Assembly: GCA_947384055.1 (NCBI GenBank)
Contig: CANDFO010000031.1
Coordinates: forward strand, 1 to 25,283
DNA length: 25,283 bases
Source: an uncultured Flavonifractor sp.
GTDB taxonomy: Bacteria > Bacillota > Clostridia > Oscillospirales > Oscillospiraceae
Direction of reading: 5' to 3'
The position numbers and the translations under genes are program-made. The notes beneath the pieces are model-generated. The model made no database searches. It worked only from the letters and a program-made list of their open reading frames with translations, and was not told the origin of the DNA. The stretch's first letter is position 1, and the number at the start of each line of letters is the position of its first letter. This document shows, piece by piece, positions 1 through 7,176 of this stretch.

Positions 1-23
1 TCGGGCGGCAAAACTCTGCGAGG

Positions 24-45
24 CTTTCCCGTGGGGGAAGTTTTT
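24..45 (+). terminator. Short hairpin plus T-run, possible terminator of a gene to the left
   Basis: CTTTCCC and GGGGAAG pair around a 3-nt loop and are followed directly by TTTTT on the plus strand. This is the form of a small intrinsic terminator for a plus-strand gene lying outside the window. The stem is only 7 bp with one G-T pair, so this is tentative. Confidence 0.4.
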
Positions 46-50
46 CGACA

Positions 51-92
51 GTCTGTGGGGAGCCTCTCGATTCCGAGGGGCTCCCCACAGAC
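51..92. terminator. Long perfect-type hairpin downstream of the TraB-family gene
   Basis: Two 19-nt arms (51-69 and 74-92) pair with one G-T wobble around a 4-nt loop. The hairpin lies 19 bp beyond the stop codon of the minus-strand TraB/GumN gene, where a terminator is expected. Neither side has a clean T-run, so it may act as an RNA-stabilising 3' end or a weak terminator. Confidence 0.5.
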
Positions 93-111
93 ATATCTAA
101 GAATTGTCCTG

Positions 112-1482
112 TCAGTGCGCCAGCTCCACGGTATAGCCCAGCTCCCGCAGACCGGAGACAATGCCGCCGGGGTCCACCATGTGTCCCGCGCCCACAGCCA
201 TGAACACGGTGTTGCGCCCTTCCCGCTCCAGGAAGGCGGCCGCCGCTTCGATCATGCCGGGGTCCCGGTCGGTAAACAGCCGGGACTGGAGCTGGTCTCC
301 GCTGTTCATAATGGCGGCCTTGTCATAGCTTTTGGAGAGAGCCTCCGGATCCCGGTTTTTCCAGGCGGTAAACATGGCGTCTATCATCTGCTCGTTTTGC
401 TCCGCGGCAGCGGCTACCTCCGGGTCGGGCTCCGCCCCCTCCTGGGCAGCCTCAAAGAGCGCCAGGCCGCCTTCCAGATAGGCCTCCAGATACTCCGGGT
501 CCAGCGTATCGAAAATATTCGCCTGGAGCGCGTAGGTCTCCACGCCCTCCACGGGGATGCCTGCCCAAGTCGCCAGGCTGTTGCAGTACAGGTCGATGGC
601 CATGGCGTTCCCGCTGGTGGTGTCGTCCGTCATGGACAGCATGCTGAAGCTGTTGGCCAGCGTCCAGGGCTTGTAGGAGGCAAACTGCTCCTCGGTCATG
701 CCCAGGCCGGTGAGGGCGGCGGAGACCCGGCTGTAGAGCTCCGGGCTGATGTGGTCGGCCAGGGTGGTGCCATCAGAGTAGGACTGAAGCGCCGCGAACT
801 CGGCCAGGCCCTCGGAATCGTTGAAGTCCAGCTCAAAGGCCACGGTATCGGCGCTGAGCAGGGCCTCCCGCAGAGATTTGTGCAGAGGGTAGACATTGTT
901 CCGGTCCATATGGATGGTGCCCAGCAGATAGAGCGTGTTCTCCCCGTTGACGGCCTTCCATAAAAGGCCCTTGGAGCCGGCGTTCTGGCTGTCATACACC
1001 GCCAAAATCAGCCGCTGGGTCATAACCATTGCCTCCTGATAGGTACAGGTACGGCCGGGGGCCAGGTCCGCCCCGTCCCCCCGGACTACGCCCAGTCCGG
1101 ACAGGAACGCCTCTGCCCCGGCTTCTACGCCGGGGAGCGCGTAGGCGGCGCACTCCTGGTACAGGGCGTTCATCACGCCGCTTCTGGTGGTATCCACCAC
1201 CAGACTCTCCGAAGCGGCCTCCCGCTGGGGCAGGTCCAGAAGGGCCAGCTTCGCGGCCAGAATTTCAGTCATGGCCTCCATCTGCTCCCCGGTGAGGGGA
1301 CTTGTGATATATGTACCAAAGCCGTCGTCCATCAGGCCCATGGCGTAGCTGTCGGCAATGGAGCTGTAGGCCCAGGGGCTGGGAAGCTGGGCGGGGGGCT
1401 CCTCCGCGGCCAGGGCGGGAACCGCCAGCAGTGCGGCGGACAGCGCCGCCGACAGAAGGAATTTTATCATTCGTTTTCCCAT
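112..1482 (-). CDS. Secreted TraB/GumN family protein with SLH-like N-terminal region
   Basis: A 456-aa exported protein. Residues 1-26 form a signal peptide (basic start, leucine/alanine core, AlaLeuAla cleavage-type end). Residues about 36-83 and 130-160 resemble S-layer homology repeats: the first starts with a WAYSSIADSYAMGL-type helix and the second has GVVRGDGADLAPG before a helix. The TraB/GumN (GxxH) domain runs from about 172 to the end: LLGTIHMDRNN carries the GxxH motif (Gly188, His191), FELDF follows with the conserved acidic residue, and GAGHMVDPGG near the C-terminus is the second conserved histidine motif. TraB/GumN proteins are thought to be metal-dependent proteases of the Tiki type; activity here is inferred. 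It stands alone behind its own promoter. The start is supported by AAAGGAG 9-10 nt upstream. The substrate is unknown. Confidence 0.88.
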   Translation of the reverse strand: MGKRMIKFLLSAALSAALLAVPALAAEEPPAQLPSPWAYSSIADSYAMGLMDDGFGTYITSPLTGEQMEAMTEILAAKLALLDLPQREAASESLVVDTTRSGVMNALYQECAAYALPGVEAGAEAFLSGLGVVRGDGADLAPGRTCTYQEAMVMTQRLILAVYDSQNAGSKGLLWKAVNGENTLYLLGTIHMDRNNVYPLHKSLREALLSADTVAFELDFNDSEGLAEFAALQSYSDGTTLADHISPELYSRVSAALTGLGMTEEQFASYKPWTLANSFSMLSMTDDTTSGNAMAIDLYCNSLATWAGIPVEGVETYALQANIFDTLDPEYLEAYLEGGLALFEAAQEGAEPDPEVAAAAEQNEQMIDAMFTAWKNRDPEALSKSYDKAAIMNSGDQLQSRLFTDRDPGMIEAAAAFLEREGRNTVFMAVGAGHMVDPGGIVSGLRELGYTVELAH

Positions 1483-1532
1483 TCTATTCTGCTCCTTTCA
1501 CGTTCCCGGCAGAGCGGGAAGCTATGGTCCAT

Positions 1533-1561
1533 AGTATACCACGTTCCGGATAAATGCGCAA
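1533..1561 (-). promoter_or_regulatory. Sigma-A type promoter of the TraB-family gene
   Basis: Read on the minus strand: TTGCGC (1556-1561), a 17-bp spacer, then TATACT (1533-1538), about 50 bp upstream of the start codon. A CTATGG-t-CCATAG palindrome (1522-1534) overlaps the likely transcription start. Confidence 0.65.
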
Positions 1562-1653
1562 TGGAGACTGCTGTCAGGCCAAAACAAAATACACCGGAGG
1601 CGGCGAAAAAATCCTTTGAATTTCGTTCACCCCCCATTGGAAGTCTGAAGTTG

Positions 1654-2320
1654 TTACCGTGCGTCAGACCGCTGAAGCTGAGCGTCTGTCTCTTCCGCGG
1701 CGGACAGTTCAGCGAGGATTTTCTGCAAGTCCGCGGCTCTGTCCTCACTTGTAATCAAGCGAAATGGGCACTTTTCACCCTTGTCCTCTATCAGGTCCGG
1801 CTGTTTCGCCGCAGCCTCTTCGCGTTCCACATAGTCGCCATAGATCTCCAGCCCGGTGACAAAGCGTTTCAGTGTGGCGCGTATGGCTTCCGAACCACAG
1901 TCGATGCCGATCCACTTGCGTCCCAGGGAATAGGTGGCGTCCAGGGTCGTGCCCGACCCGCAAAAGCAATCCAGGACATAATCGCCCGCGTCAGATGAAG
2001 CGGCTACAATCTGCCTGAGCATATCCAGATTTTTTTCCGTGGGATATCCGGTTGTTTTGACATTTTGATTTGCCGAATCCCTGAAGCCCATCCAAATATC
2101 CTGGACCGGAATGCCCAAGCTCTCATCAAAAAAGACTTTCCGCCTGGGATTGCCTGAGGGAGCCCAATAGATTTCACCCTTACGGTCCAGCTCATCCAGT
2201 TTTTGCGGCGTGTACTGCCAGTGCTTGCCCTTTGGAGGCCGTTTTCCCCGCCAAGGCATACCCGTTTCACCGTTCCTGGTTCCCGGGGCATGTACGGGGA
2301 CCTTTCATACGTCAATCATG
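1654..2320 (-). pseudogene. C-terminal remnant of a type III Mod / DNA N6-adenine (or N4-cytosine) methyltransferase
   Basis: The readable frame gives VPVHAPGTRNGETG, then PWRGKRPPKGKHWQ, the IPVQDIW block, GYPTEKNLD and the SAM-binding motif DCFCGSGTT followed by GRKWIGIDCG. These are C-terminal landmarks of beta-class site-specific DNA methyltransferases. In this class the catalytic DPPY motif lies N-terminal to motif I, and no such sequence is present. The frame meets a TGA at about 2318-2320, while recognisable family sequence extends up to that codon, beyond the first ATG (2259). Family members are usually several hundred residues longer than the roughly 200 aa here. A restriction partner is not visible. 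It lies only about 20 bp beyond the DUF1846 stop, so it may be transcribed by read-through. Interpretation: a decayed restriction-modification gene left by a recombination event. A short functional protein starting at 2259 is unlikely because the catalytic motif is absent. Confidence 0.75.
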
Positions 2321-2340
2321 CCGGCATAACGCGAAAGCAC

Positions 2341-3825
2341 CTATTTATGGTACAGCTTATTGGTCTCATACTGGGGGGTACAGGTCAGGTGCAGACCCAG
2401 GCGGGCGCAGGTTCCGGTATCTACAGGGGAGAGGATAACGGTGGAGTGGGCCTCACACCCCCGCAGGGCGGACAGGCACTCCAGCGCCCGGGCCGCCAGC
2501 GGGTCAGTGGCGGCGGAAATGGCTAAGGCGATCAAAGTCTCGTCGCTGTGCAGGCGGGGATTGCTGGAACCCAGATGGCGGACTTTGACGGTCTGAATGG
2601 GCTCAATGGCCTGAGGGGAGATGAGGTGGGCCTCGTGGTCGATGCCCGCCAGCTCCTTCAGGGCGTTGAGCAGGGTGGCGGAAGCCGCCCCCAGGAGGTC
2701 GGTGGTTTTGCCCGTAACCACCTGTCCGCCGGGGAGTTCGATGGCGGCGGCGGGGTTTCCGGTCTCCCGGGCCACCGCCTCCGAAGCGGTGATCACCGGG
2801 CGGATGGACTGGTCTACCCGGGCCTGCTGCATCACCAGCTCCAGCTTATAGACCAGCTCGTCCACTGCCTGACCGGTGCGGCGGTCACACAGGGCGGCGT
2901 AATACCGCCGGATAATTTCCTGCCGGGCGGCGGCCTGGACCGCCTCGCTGTCCACAATGCAGCAGCCCGCCATGTTCACCCCCATATCTGTGGGGGACTT
3001 GTAGGGGCACTCCCCCATAATGCGCTCAAACATGGCGGAGAGCACCGGGAAAATCTCCACATCCCGGTTGTAGTTGACCGTGGTCTCCCCATAAGCCGCC
3101 AGGTGGAAGGGGTCGATCATATTCACGTCCCCCAGGTCTGCGGTGGCGGCCTCGTACGCCAGATTCACCGGGTGCTGGAGGGGAAGGTTCCAGATGGGGA
3201 AGGTCTCAAACTTGGCGTATCCGGCCTTGACACCCCGCTTGTGTTCGTGATAGAGCTGGGACAGGCAGACCGCCATTTTCCCGCTGCCGGGGCCGGGCGC
3301 GGTGACGACCACCAGGGGACGGGAAGTCTCGATGTAGTCGTTTTTGCCATAGCCTCCGTCGCTGACAATCAGAGGAATATTGTTGGGGTAGCCCTGAATG
3401 GGATAGTGCAGATATACCCGCATGTCCAGCTGCTCCATCCGGCGCTTGAAGGCGTCGGCGGCGGGCTGTCCGGCGTACTGGGTGACAACCACCGCGCTGA
3501 CCAGCAGGCCCTGACCCCGGAAGGCGTCGATGAGGCGGAGCACGTCCACGTCATAGGTGATGCCCAGGTCCCCCCGGACCTTGTTCTTCTCAATATCGCT
3601 GGCACAGATGGCGATGAGAATCTCCGCCTTGTCGGACAGCTCCTTGAGCATCCGGATTTTGCTGTCCGGCTGGAAGCCCGGCAGCACCCGGGAGGCGTGG
3701 TAATCGTCAAACAGCTTGCCGCCGAACTCCAGGTAGAGCTTATTGTCAAACTGCCCGATGCGCTCTCGGATGCGGGCCGACTGGAGCTCCAGGTATTTAT
3801 TGTTGTCAAAACCCTTCTGATTCAT
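2341..3825 (-). CDS. DUF1846 domain-containing protein
   Basis: A 494-aa cytosolic protein matching the DUF1846 family along its whole length (family size about 500 aa). Landmarks are the N-terminal KGFDNNKYLELQSARIRERI helix, LYLEFGGKLFDDYHASRVLPGF, the GYGKNDYIETSRPLVVVTAPGPGSGKMA segment with a P-loop-like GPGSGK, and the C-terminal CTPQYETNKLYHK signature. The P-loop-like segment suggests nucleotide or phosphate binding, but the family has no assigned function that I can state with confidence. The start has an AGGAAGG ribosome-binding site. A weak TACAAT -10 lies at 3862-3867 on the minus strand, with no good -35. No terminator is seen after the stop; the methyltransferase remnant follows directly. 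Confidence 0.93.
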   Translation of the reverse strand: MNQKGFDNNKYLELQSARIRERIGQFDNKLYLEFGGKLFDDYHASRVLPGFQPDSKIRMLKELSDKAEILIAICASDIEKNKVRGDLGITYDVDVLRLIDAFRGQGLLVSAVVVTQYAGQPAADAFKRRMEQLDMRVYLHYPIQGYPNNIPLIVSDGGYGKNDYIETSRPLVVVTAPGPGSGKMAVCLSQLYHEHKRGVKAGYAKFETFPIWNLPLQHPVNLAYEAATADLGDVNMIDPFHLAAYGETTVNYNRDVEIFPVLSAMFERIMGECPYKSPTDMGVNMAGCCIVDSEAVQAAARQEIIRRYYAALCDRRTGQAVDELVYKLELVMQQARVDQSIRPVITASEAVARETGNPAAAIELPGGQVVTGKTTDLLGAASATLLNALKELAGIDHEAHLISPQAIEPIQTVKVRHLGSSNPRLHSDETLIALAISAATDPLAARALECLSALRGCEAHSTVILSPVDTGTCARLGLHLTCTPQYETNKLYHK

Positions 3826-3984
3826 ATGATGTCCCTTCCTCTCCCAATTCCTTCGCTGGATATTGTATCACAGAGCCCGGGCCCGCAGGAAGCGTTTTTT
3901 ATCATTTTTTTGCGAAACAAAGGGAAAGACCTGTATTCACGGCGGCCGAACCGCGCTCCGGGGGACGGATGTTGGTAATAGCAG

Positions 3985-4029
3985 AAAAAGAGCGTAGACC
4001 CTGAAAACTGAGCAGGGTCTACACTCTTT
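3985..4029 (-). terminator. Intrinsic terminator of the 54-aa gene
   Basis: On the minus strand, AAAGAGTGTAGACCCTG pairs with CAGGGTCTACGCTCTTT around a short loop and is followed by TTTT-C. The stem is about 14-17 bp with one mismatch. It begins about 16 bp after the stop of the 54-aa gene and separates it from the DUF1846 gene. Confidence 0.85.
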
Positions 4030-4044
4030 GCGGCTGGTATTTAG

Positions 4045-4209
4045 TTATTTGATTTCGAGGTCGTCCGTCGGGATTCCGAGCGCCTGCATCCGGACTTTCA
4101 AGACTCTTTCCTGATACTCGATTTCCGTTACCTTGTCCTGCGCCGCCTTGATGCGCTGGAGATTAACAAACTCCTTGATTACCTGGTCTTTCAACTCGGT
4201 TTCATTCAT
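4045..4209 (-). CDS. 54-aa helical protein of unknown function
   Basis: The start is ATG at 4209, preceded by AAAGGAGGG at ideal spacing. An upstream in-frame ATG at 4293 is rejected because it lies upstream of the promoter -10. The 54-residue product is highly charged and predicted almost wholly helical (ELKDQVIKEFVNLQRIKAAQ, then KVTEIEYQERVLKVRMQAL), with hydrophobic spacing that suits a short coiled coil or helical hairpin, and a GIPTDDLEIK tail. There is no signal peptide, membrane segment or cysteine. It forms a complete single-gene unit with its own near-consensus promoter and strong terminator, which argues that it is a real expressed gene. I do not recognise the family. Confidence 0.75.
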   Translation of the reverse strand: MNETELKDQVIKEFVNLQRIKAAQDKVTEIEYQERVLKVRMQALGIPTDDLEIK

Positions 4210-4254
4210 GACTGCCCTCCTTTCCGCTGTCGTCTGGTTTTCGCCGATGATGTG

Positions 4255-4283
4255 ATTATAGCAGATTCTCGGACGAGTGTAAA
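4255..4283 (-). promoter_or_regulatory. Strong sigma-A promoter of the 54-aa gene
   Basis: On the minus strand: TTTACA (4278-4283), a 17-bp spacer, and a perfect TATAAT (4255-4260). It is placed about 45 bp upstream of the ATG at 4209. Confidence 0.85.
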
Positions 4284-4293
4284 CCTTGTTCAA

Positions 4294-4631
4294 TTTTCGG
4301 GAGTATCCTACCGCGCATTTTATAATGGTTGCTGATTCCTTGGCGCTTTACAAAGGCGGTTATCGACCGCCTATTTCCCAAGGTGTTCCGGCTTTCCCGT
4401 GGACGGGCGGCTGATAATCGCCCCTACAATAAAATCTTCGAAAGGGACACTCCCATCCCAAAAATAGTGGGGGACGTAAGGAATTATTTTTGCCCAAAAT
4501 TTCCGTGCTGTTTTTGGCAAAAACGGCGAAAACGGGAATATTTGCGTCGGGGATTCCTCCAGAATTTCCAGCAAATTTTTACCAGCCGTGTGGAGACTAT
4601 AGGGGGGAGTTAATATACCAGGAAGCAAGAC
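4294..4631. other. Gene-free stretch with two small hairpins, possible dispersed-repeat sequence
   Basis: No convincing coding frame; sequence is more AT-rich than the flanks. It holds two compact hairpins: GGCGGT-tatcg-ACCGCC (4355-4371) and GGGCG-9 nt-CGCCC (4405-4423), separated by about 33 bp. Sequences of the GGGGCG...CGCC kind recur between genes in gut Clostridia, so a repeat unit at about 4330-4430 is plausible but not shown. Nothing recognisable was seen in 4440-4631. Confidence 0.35.
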
Positions 4632-4796
4632 CTAGTACTCCATCAAGCCAGAAAATTGCATTTGCCTTTGGGCCGGATTTCCGCATGGCTTCGTTGTCGT
4701 CCTTGGTGGGCGTCAGCCCACCGGCGTCCTCCGCCTTGCCCTGCAAAAATCCTGCTCCAAATTCAATCTGTAATTTCTAACTTGATGGAGTACTAG
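4632..4796. mobile_element. 165-bp MITE-like imperfect palindrome with 16-bp perfect terminal inverted repeats
   Basis: CTAGTACTCCATCAAG (4632-4647) is the exact reverse complement of 4781-4796. Between them the two halves remain partly complementary: the left segment TTTGGGCCGGATTTCCGCA matches the reversed right segment TTTGGAGCAGGATTTTTGCA, and the centre is GGTGGGC-gtca-GCCCACC. The whole unit can therefore fold into one long hairpin. The inner part of the repeat is flanked by TA on both sides (CTAG ends), consistent with a TA target duplication as in IS630/Tc1-mariner MITEs. It has no coding capacity. That it is a multi-copy element is inferred from form only. Confidence 0.7.
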
Positions 4797-4925
4797 ACCG
4801 GGTGTGTAAAATACATCGCCGGAAAAATCGCTGGAAATTTTCGCGGCCTCCGCCACGCCGGTCCAGATCGGCACAGCGGGAGACGTGGAGCCGGGGCGCG
4901 TCATAGACCTGGACCGGCGACGGCG
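4797..4925. other. Gap between the palindromic element and the serA terminator
   Basis: Nothing recognisable. A plus-strand open frame runs through it but has no start codon with a ribosome-binding site and no resemblance to a known family. Confidence 0.3.
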
Positions 4926-4968
4926 GAAAAATATGCGGGAGACGGACAGTACCGCCCGCCTCCCGCAT
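4926..4968 (-). terminator. Intrinsic terminator of the serC-serA operon
   Basis: On the minus strand, ATGCGGGAGGCGG pairs with CCGTCTCCCGCAT (one mismatch), followed by ATTTTTCC. It lies about 80 bp past the serA stop. Confidence 0.8.
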
Positions 4969-5048
4969 GTATATGCTCTTAGCGCCTGTTCAAAATCTCC
5001 AGGCACACCGTCCGGACCGTTTTTCACGTCCAGCCGTGTCAAAAATCA

Positions 5049-6218
5049 TCAATGATTCAGCAGGCGCACCCGCAAAACGCCGTTCAGCGCCCGGATCTCG
5101 CCGGCTACGCTGTCGCTGATCCGGCTGCCCAGGTCCACCACGGTATAAGCGTAGTCCTTCTTGGACTTGTTGGTCATGTTCTCCACATTGACGTTGTCCT
5201 TGGAGAGCACGCCGGTGATATTGGCCAGCAGGCCGGGCTGGTTGCGGTGAATGACACACAGCCGGGAGATGCCGCTCCACTCCTGGACCAGGGTGGGCAG
5301 GTTGACGGAATTGGTGATGTTGCCGTTCTCCAGATAGTCCCGCAGCTCCTGGGCGGCCATTACCGCGCAGTTCTCCTCGCTCTCGGGGGTGGAGGCCCCC
5401 AGGTGGGGAATAGCCACCACGTTCTTGCCCTGGAGAATCTTGTTGTTGGGGAAGTCGGTGACATAGGCCGCCACCTTGCCGGAGTCCAGAGCCTCCAGCA
5501 TATCGTCGTCGTTGACCAGGCCGCCCCGGGCCAGATTGATGATGCGCACGCCGCCCTTCATCATGTGGATGGCGTCGGTATTGATCATCCCGCGGGTCTC
5601 GGGGGTCTGGGGCACATGGATGCTGATGTAGTCGCAGTTTTTATAGATGGTTTCCAGATCCAGCGCCCGGTGGACCAGCCGGGACAGGGACAGCGCGGCG
5701 TCCACCGACAGGAAGGGGTCATACCCGAACACGGTCATACCCAGGCTGGAGGCGGTGTTGGCCACCTGCACGCCGATGGCGCCCAGGCCGATGACGCCCA
5801 GCATTTTTCCGGACAGTTCCGGTCCTACAAACTGACTTTTGCCCTTTTCCACGATTTTTTCCACATCCATGCCCGCGCCGGCCTGCTCCCGCAGCCAGGC
5901 ATTGCCTGCCGTGATCTTCCGGGAGGACAGCAGCAGGGCACAGATGGCCAGCTCCTTTACGGCATTGGCGTTGGCGCCGGGTGTGTTGAACACCACAATG
6001 CCCGCCTCGGAGCAGCGGTCGATGGGGATATTATTGGTGCCCGCCCCCGCCCGGGCGATGGCCCGCAGCGCCTCGGGGAAGGAGTACTCGTGCATGTCGG
6101 CAGAGCGCACCAGAATGCCGTCCTCGTTTTCCGGATTATCGCTGACCTGAAAACGGGTCTGGTCCAGGACGGACAGCCCGGCGGGGGAAATTTTGTTCAG
6201 GGTTTTGATACGGAACAT
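5049..6218 (-). CDS. serA: D-3-phosphoglycerate dehydrogenase, short ACT-domain form
   Basis: Oxidises 3-phosphoglycerate to 3-phosphohydroxypyruvate with NAD, the first step of serine synthesis, in the cytosol. The 389-aa protein shows the substrate-binding block RAGAGTNNIPID (57-68), the Rossmann motif GLGAIG (144-149), INLARGG with catalytic Arg231, and PHLGAST with catalytic His272. The glutamate usually found in a DVFxxEP segment is not seen; the corresponding segment reads YVTDFPNN, which I recall from other clostridial SerA proteins of this size. An ACT domain fills about 318-389 (HRNQPGLLANITGVL) and suggests serine feedback, as in family members. It is the last gene of serC-ywqG-ywqG-serA, 73 bp after its neighbour, with its own GAGGAGG site and a terminator downstream. 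Confidence 0.95.
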   Translation of the reverse strand: MFRIKTLNKISPAGLSVLDQTRFQVSDNPENEDGILVRSADMHEYSFPEALRAIARAGAGTNNIPIDRCSEAGIVVFNTPGANANAVKELAICALLLSSRKITAGNAWLREQAGAGMDVEKIVEKGKSQFVGPELSGKMLGVIGLGAIGVQVANTASSLGMTVFGYDPFLSVDAALSLSRLVHRALDLETIYKNCDYISIHVPQTPETRGMINTDAIHMMKGGVRIINLARGGLVNDDDMLEALDSGKVAAYVTDFPNNKILQGKNVVAIPHLGASTPESEENCAVMAAQELRDYLENGNITNSVNLPTLVQEWSGISRLCVIHRNQPGLLANITGVLSKDNVNVENMTNKSKKDYAYTVVDLGSRISDSVAGEIRALNGVLRVRLLNH

Positions 6219-6291
6219 TGCGGTTCCTCCTCGTTCTTATTTTTACCCGATGGAACTTCTGCCTGAATCTGTTTCCGTTCAAAGGAAAAAA

Positions 6292-7161
6292 TCAGCAGCA
6301 GTCCCAGTTATAGGCTACCCGGGAGAAGTCCCGGCGTTTCAGAGCCTCCCGGCTGATGAAGAAATTGCCGATGCCGCAGTCCCCCCACAGGACCATATCC
6401 CTGCCCTGGCCCTGGTCGCTGTCCAGCTGAAAAAGCACGGTGTCCAGGTCCTCATAGAGACCGGTCCCCTCCCGGGGGTCCGCCTGCGTGAAGTAGGGGT
6501 AGCCCCCCAGCTGGTGCCAGGGGATTTCCGGGCCCTCGTAATCCTCTGCGTTGGAGGGGTTCAGAAGCTCCTCCACCTGGTCCTCATCCACATCTTTCAG
6601 CACATCCCACATGGCCTCGATGCGCTCGCCGGGGAAGAGGGCATTCCAGACCTGGACAAAGGCCCCGTCAAAGGCAAAATCCATCCCAGTGATGCCCTGG
6701 GACTCCACAGCGCCGAAACAAATGCGGCAGGGGGTGTCTTTCATCAGAGGGGTGTCCGCCTCGGCCGGGATGGGGGGGCGCTTGGCCTGGACTTCCTCCC
6801 CTGTGACGGTGGGGTCGATGGTTTCATGGTAGAGCACCCGGAAGCCGTTGGGAGCGGTCTGGTCGTCGAAGTCCATGCCGTACAGATTCCCCGCGCCGCC
6901 GATGAAAAACTGCAGCAGGCCGGCTTCGGGGAAGTCCGGCAGGTCTTTGACCTGGGCGCAGTCAATCTGTGCCAGCAGAATGAGGCCATTGCCCTGGCTG
7001 TCCAAGGGCCACGCCGTATCATGGGGCAGATAGGGCGTGCCGCCCACCTTGCTCTCCCGGAGGCCAGGCTCCCCCGGCTCCAGCGTGAAGGGGCGGCGGG
7101 GCTTCCTATATTCCTCGTGCAGGCGGTCCACCACCTGCCGGGCCTGTTCCGATTTTGTCAT
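6292..7161 (-). CDS. YwqG/DUF1963 family protein, second tandem copy
   Basis: A 289-aa cytosolic protein of the YwqG (DUF1963) family. Landmarks are FTLEPGEPG, ESKVGGTPYLP, AWPLDSQGNGLILLAQIDC, LQFFIGGAGNLYG, the HQLGGYPYFTQADPR block and the closing VLWGDCGIGNFFISREAL. It ends in Trp-Asp-Cys-Cys. It is a diverged tandem duplicate of the gene just upstream, which shares the same start block, the same HQLGGYPYFTQ segment and the same WDCC end. A GAAAAGGAG site precedes the ATG and only 15 bp separates the two copies. The biochemical function of the family is not established. Its position between serC and serA suggests co-expression with serine synthesis but does not prove a role in it. Confidence 0.88.
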   Translation of the reverse strand: MTKSEQARQVVDRLHEEYRKPRRPFTLEPGEPGLRESKVGGTPYLPHDTAWPLDSQGNGLILLAQIDCAQVKDLPDFPEAGLLQFFIGGAGNLYGMDFDDQTAPNGFRVLYHETIDPTVTGEEVQAKRPPIPAEADTPLMKDTPCRICFGAVESQGITGMDFAFDGAFVQVWNALFPGERIEAMWDVLKDVDEDQVEELLNPSNAEDYEGPEIPWHQLGGYPYFTQADPREGTGLYEDLDTVLFQLDSDQGQGRDMVLWGDCGIGNFFISREALKRRDFSRVAYNWDCC

Positions 7162-7176
7162 AGGAGTGTCTCCTTT

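Noticed and set aside
2548..3978. Long plus-strand open frame opposite DUF1846
   Set aside because: Shadow of a GC-rich gene on the other strand; no ribosome-binding site and no family resemblance. The same applies to long antisense frames at 5052-6266, 6193-8151, 8181-9182, 16689-18209, 20103-21545 and 22129-23118.
4797..5042. Open frames on both strands next to the palindromic element
   Set aside because: No start with a ribosome-binding site and they run through the serA terminator.
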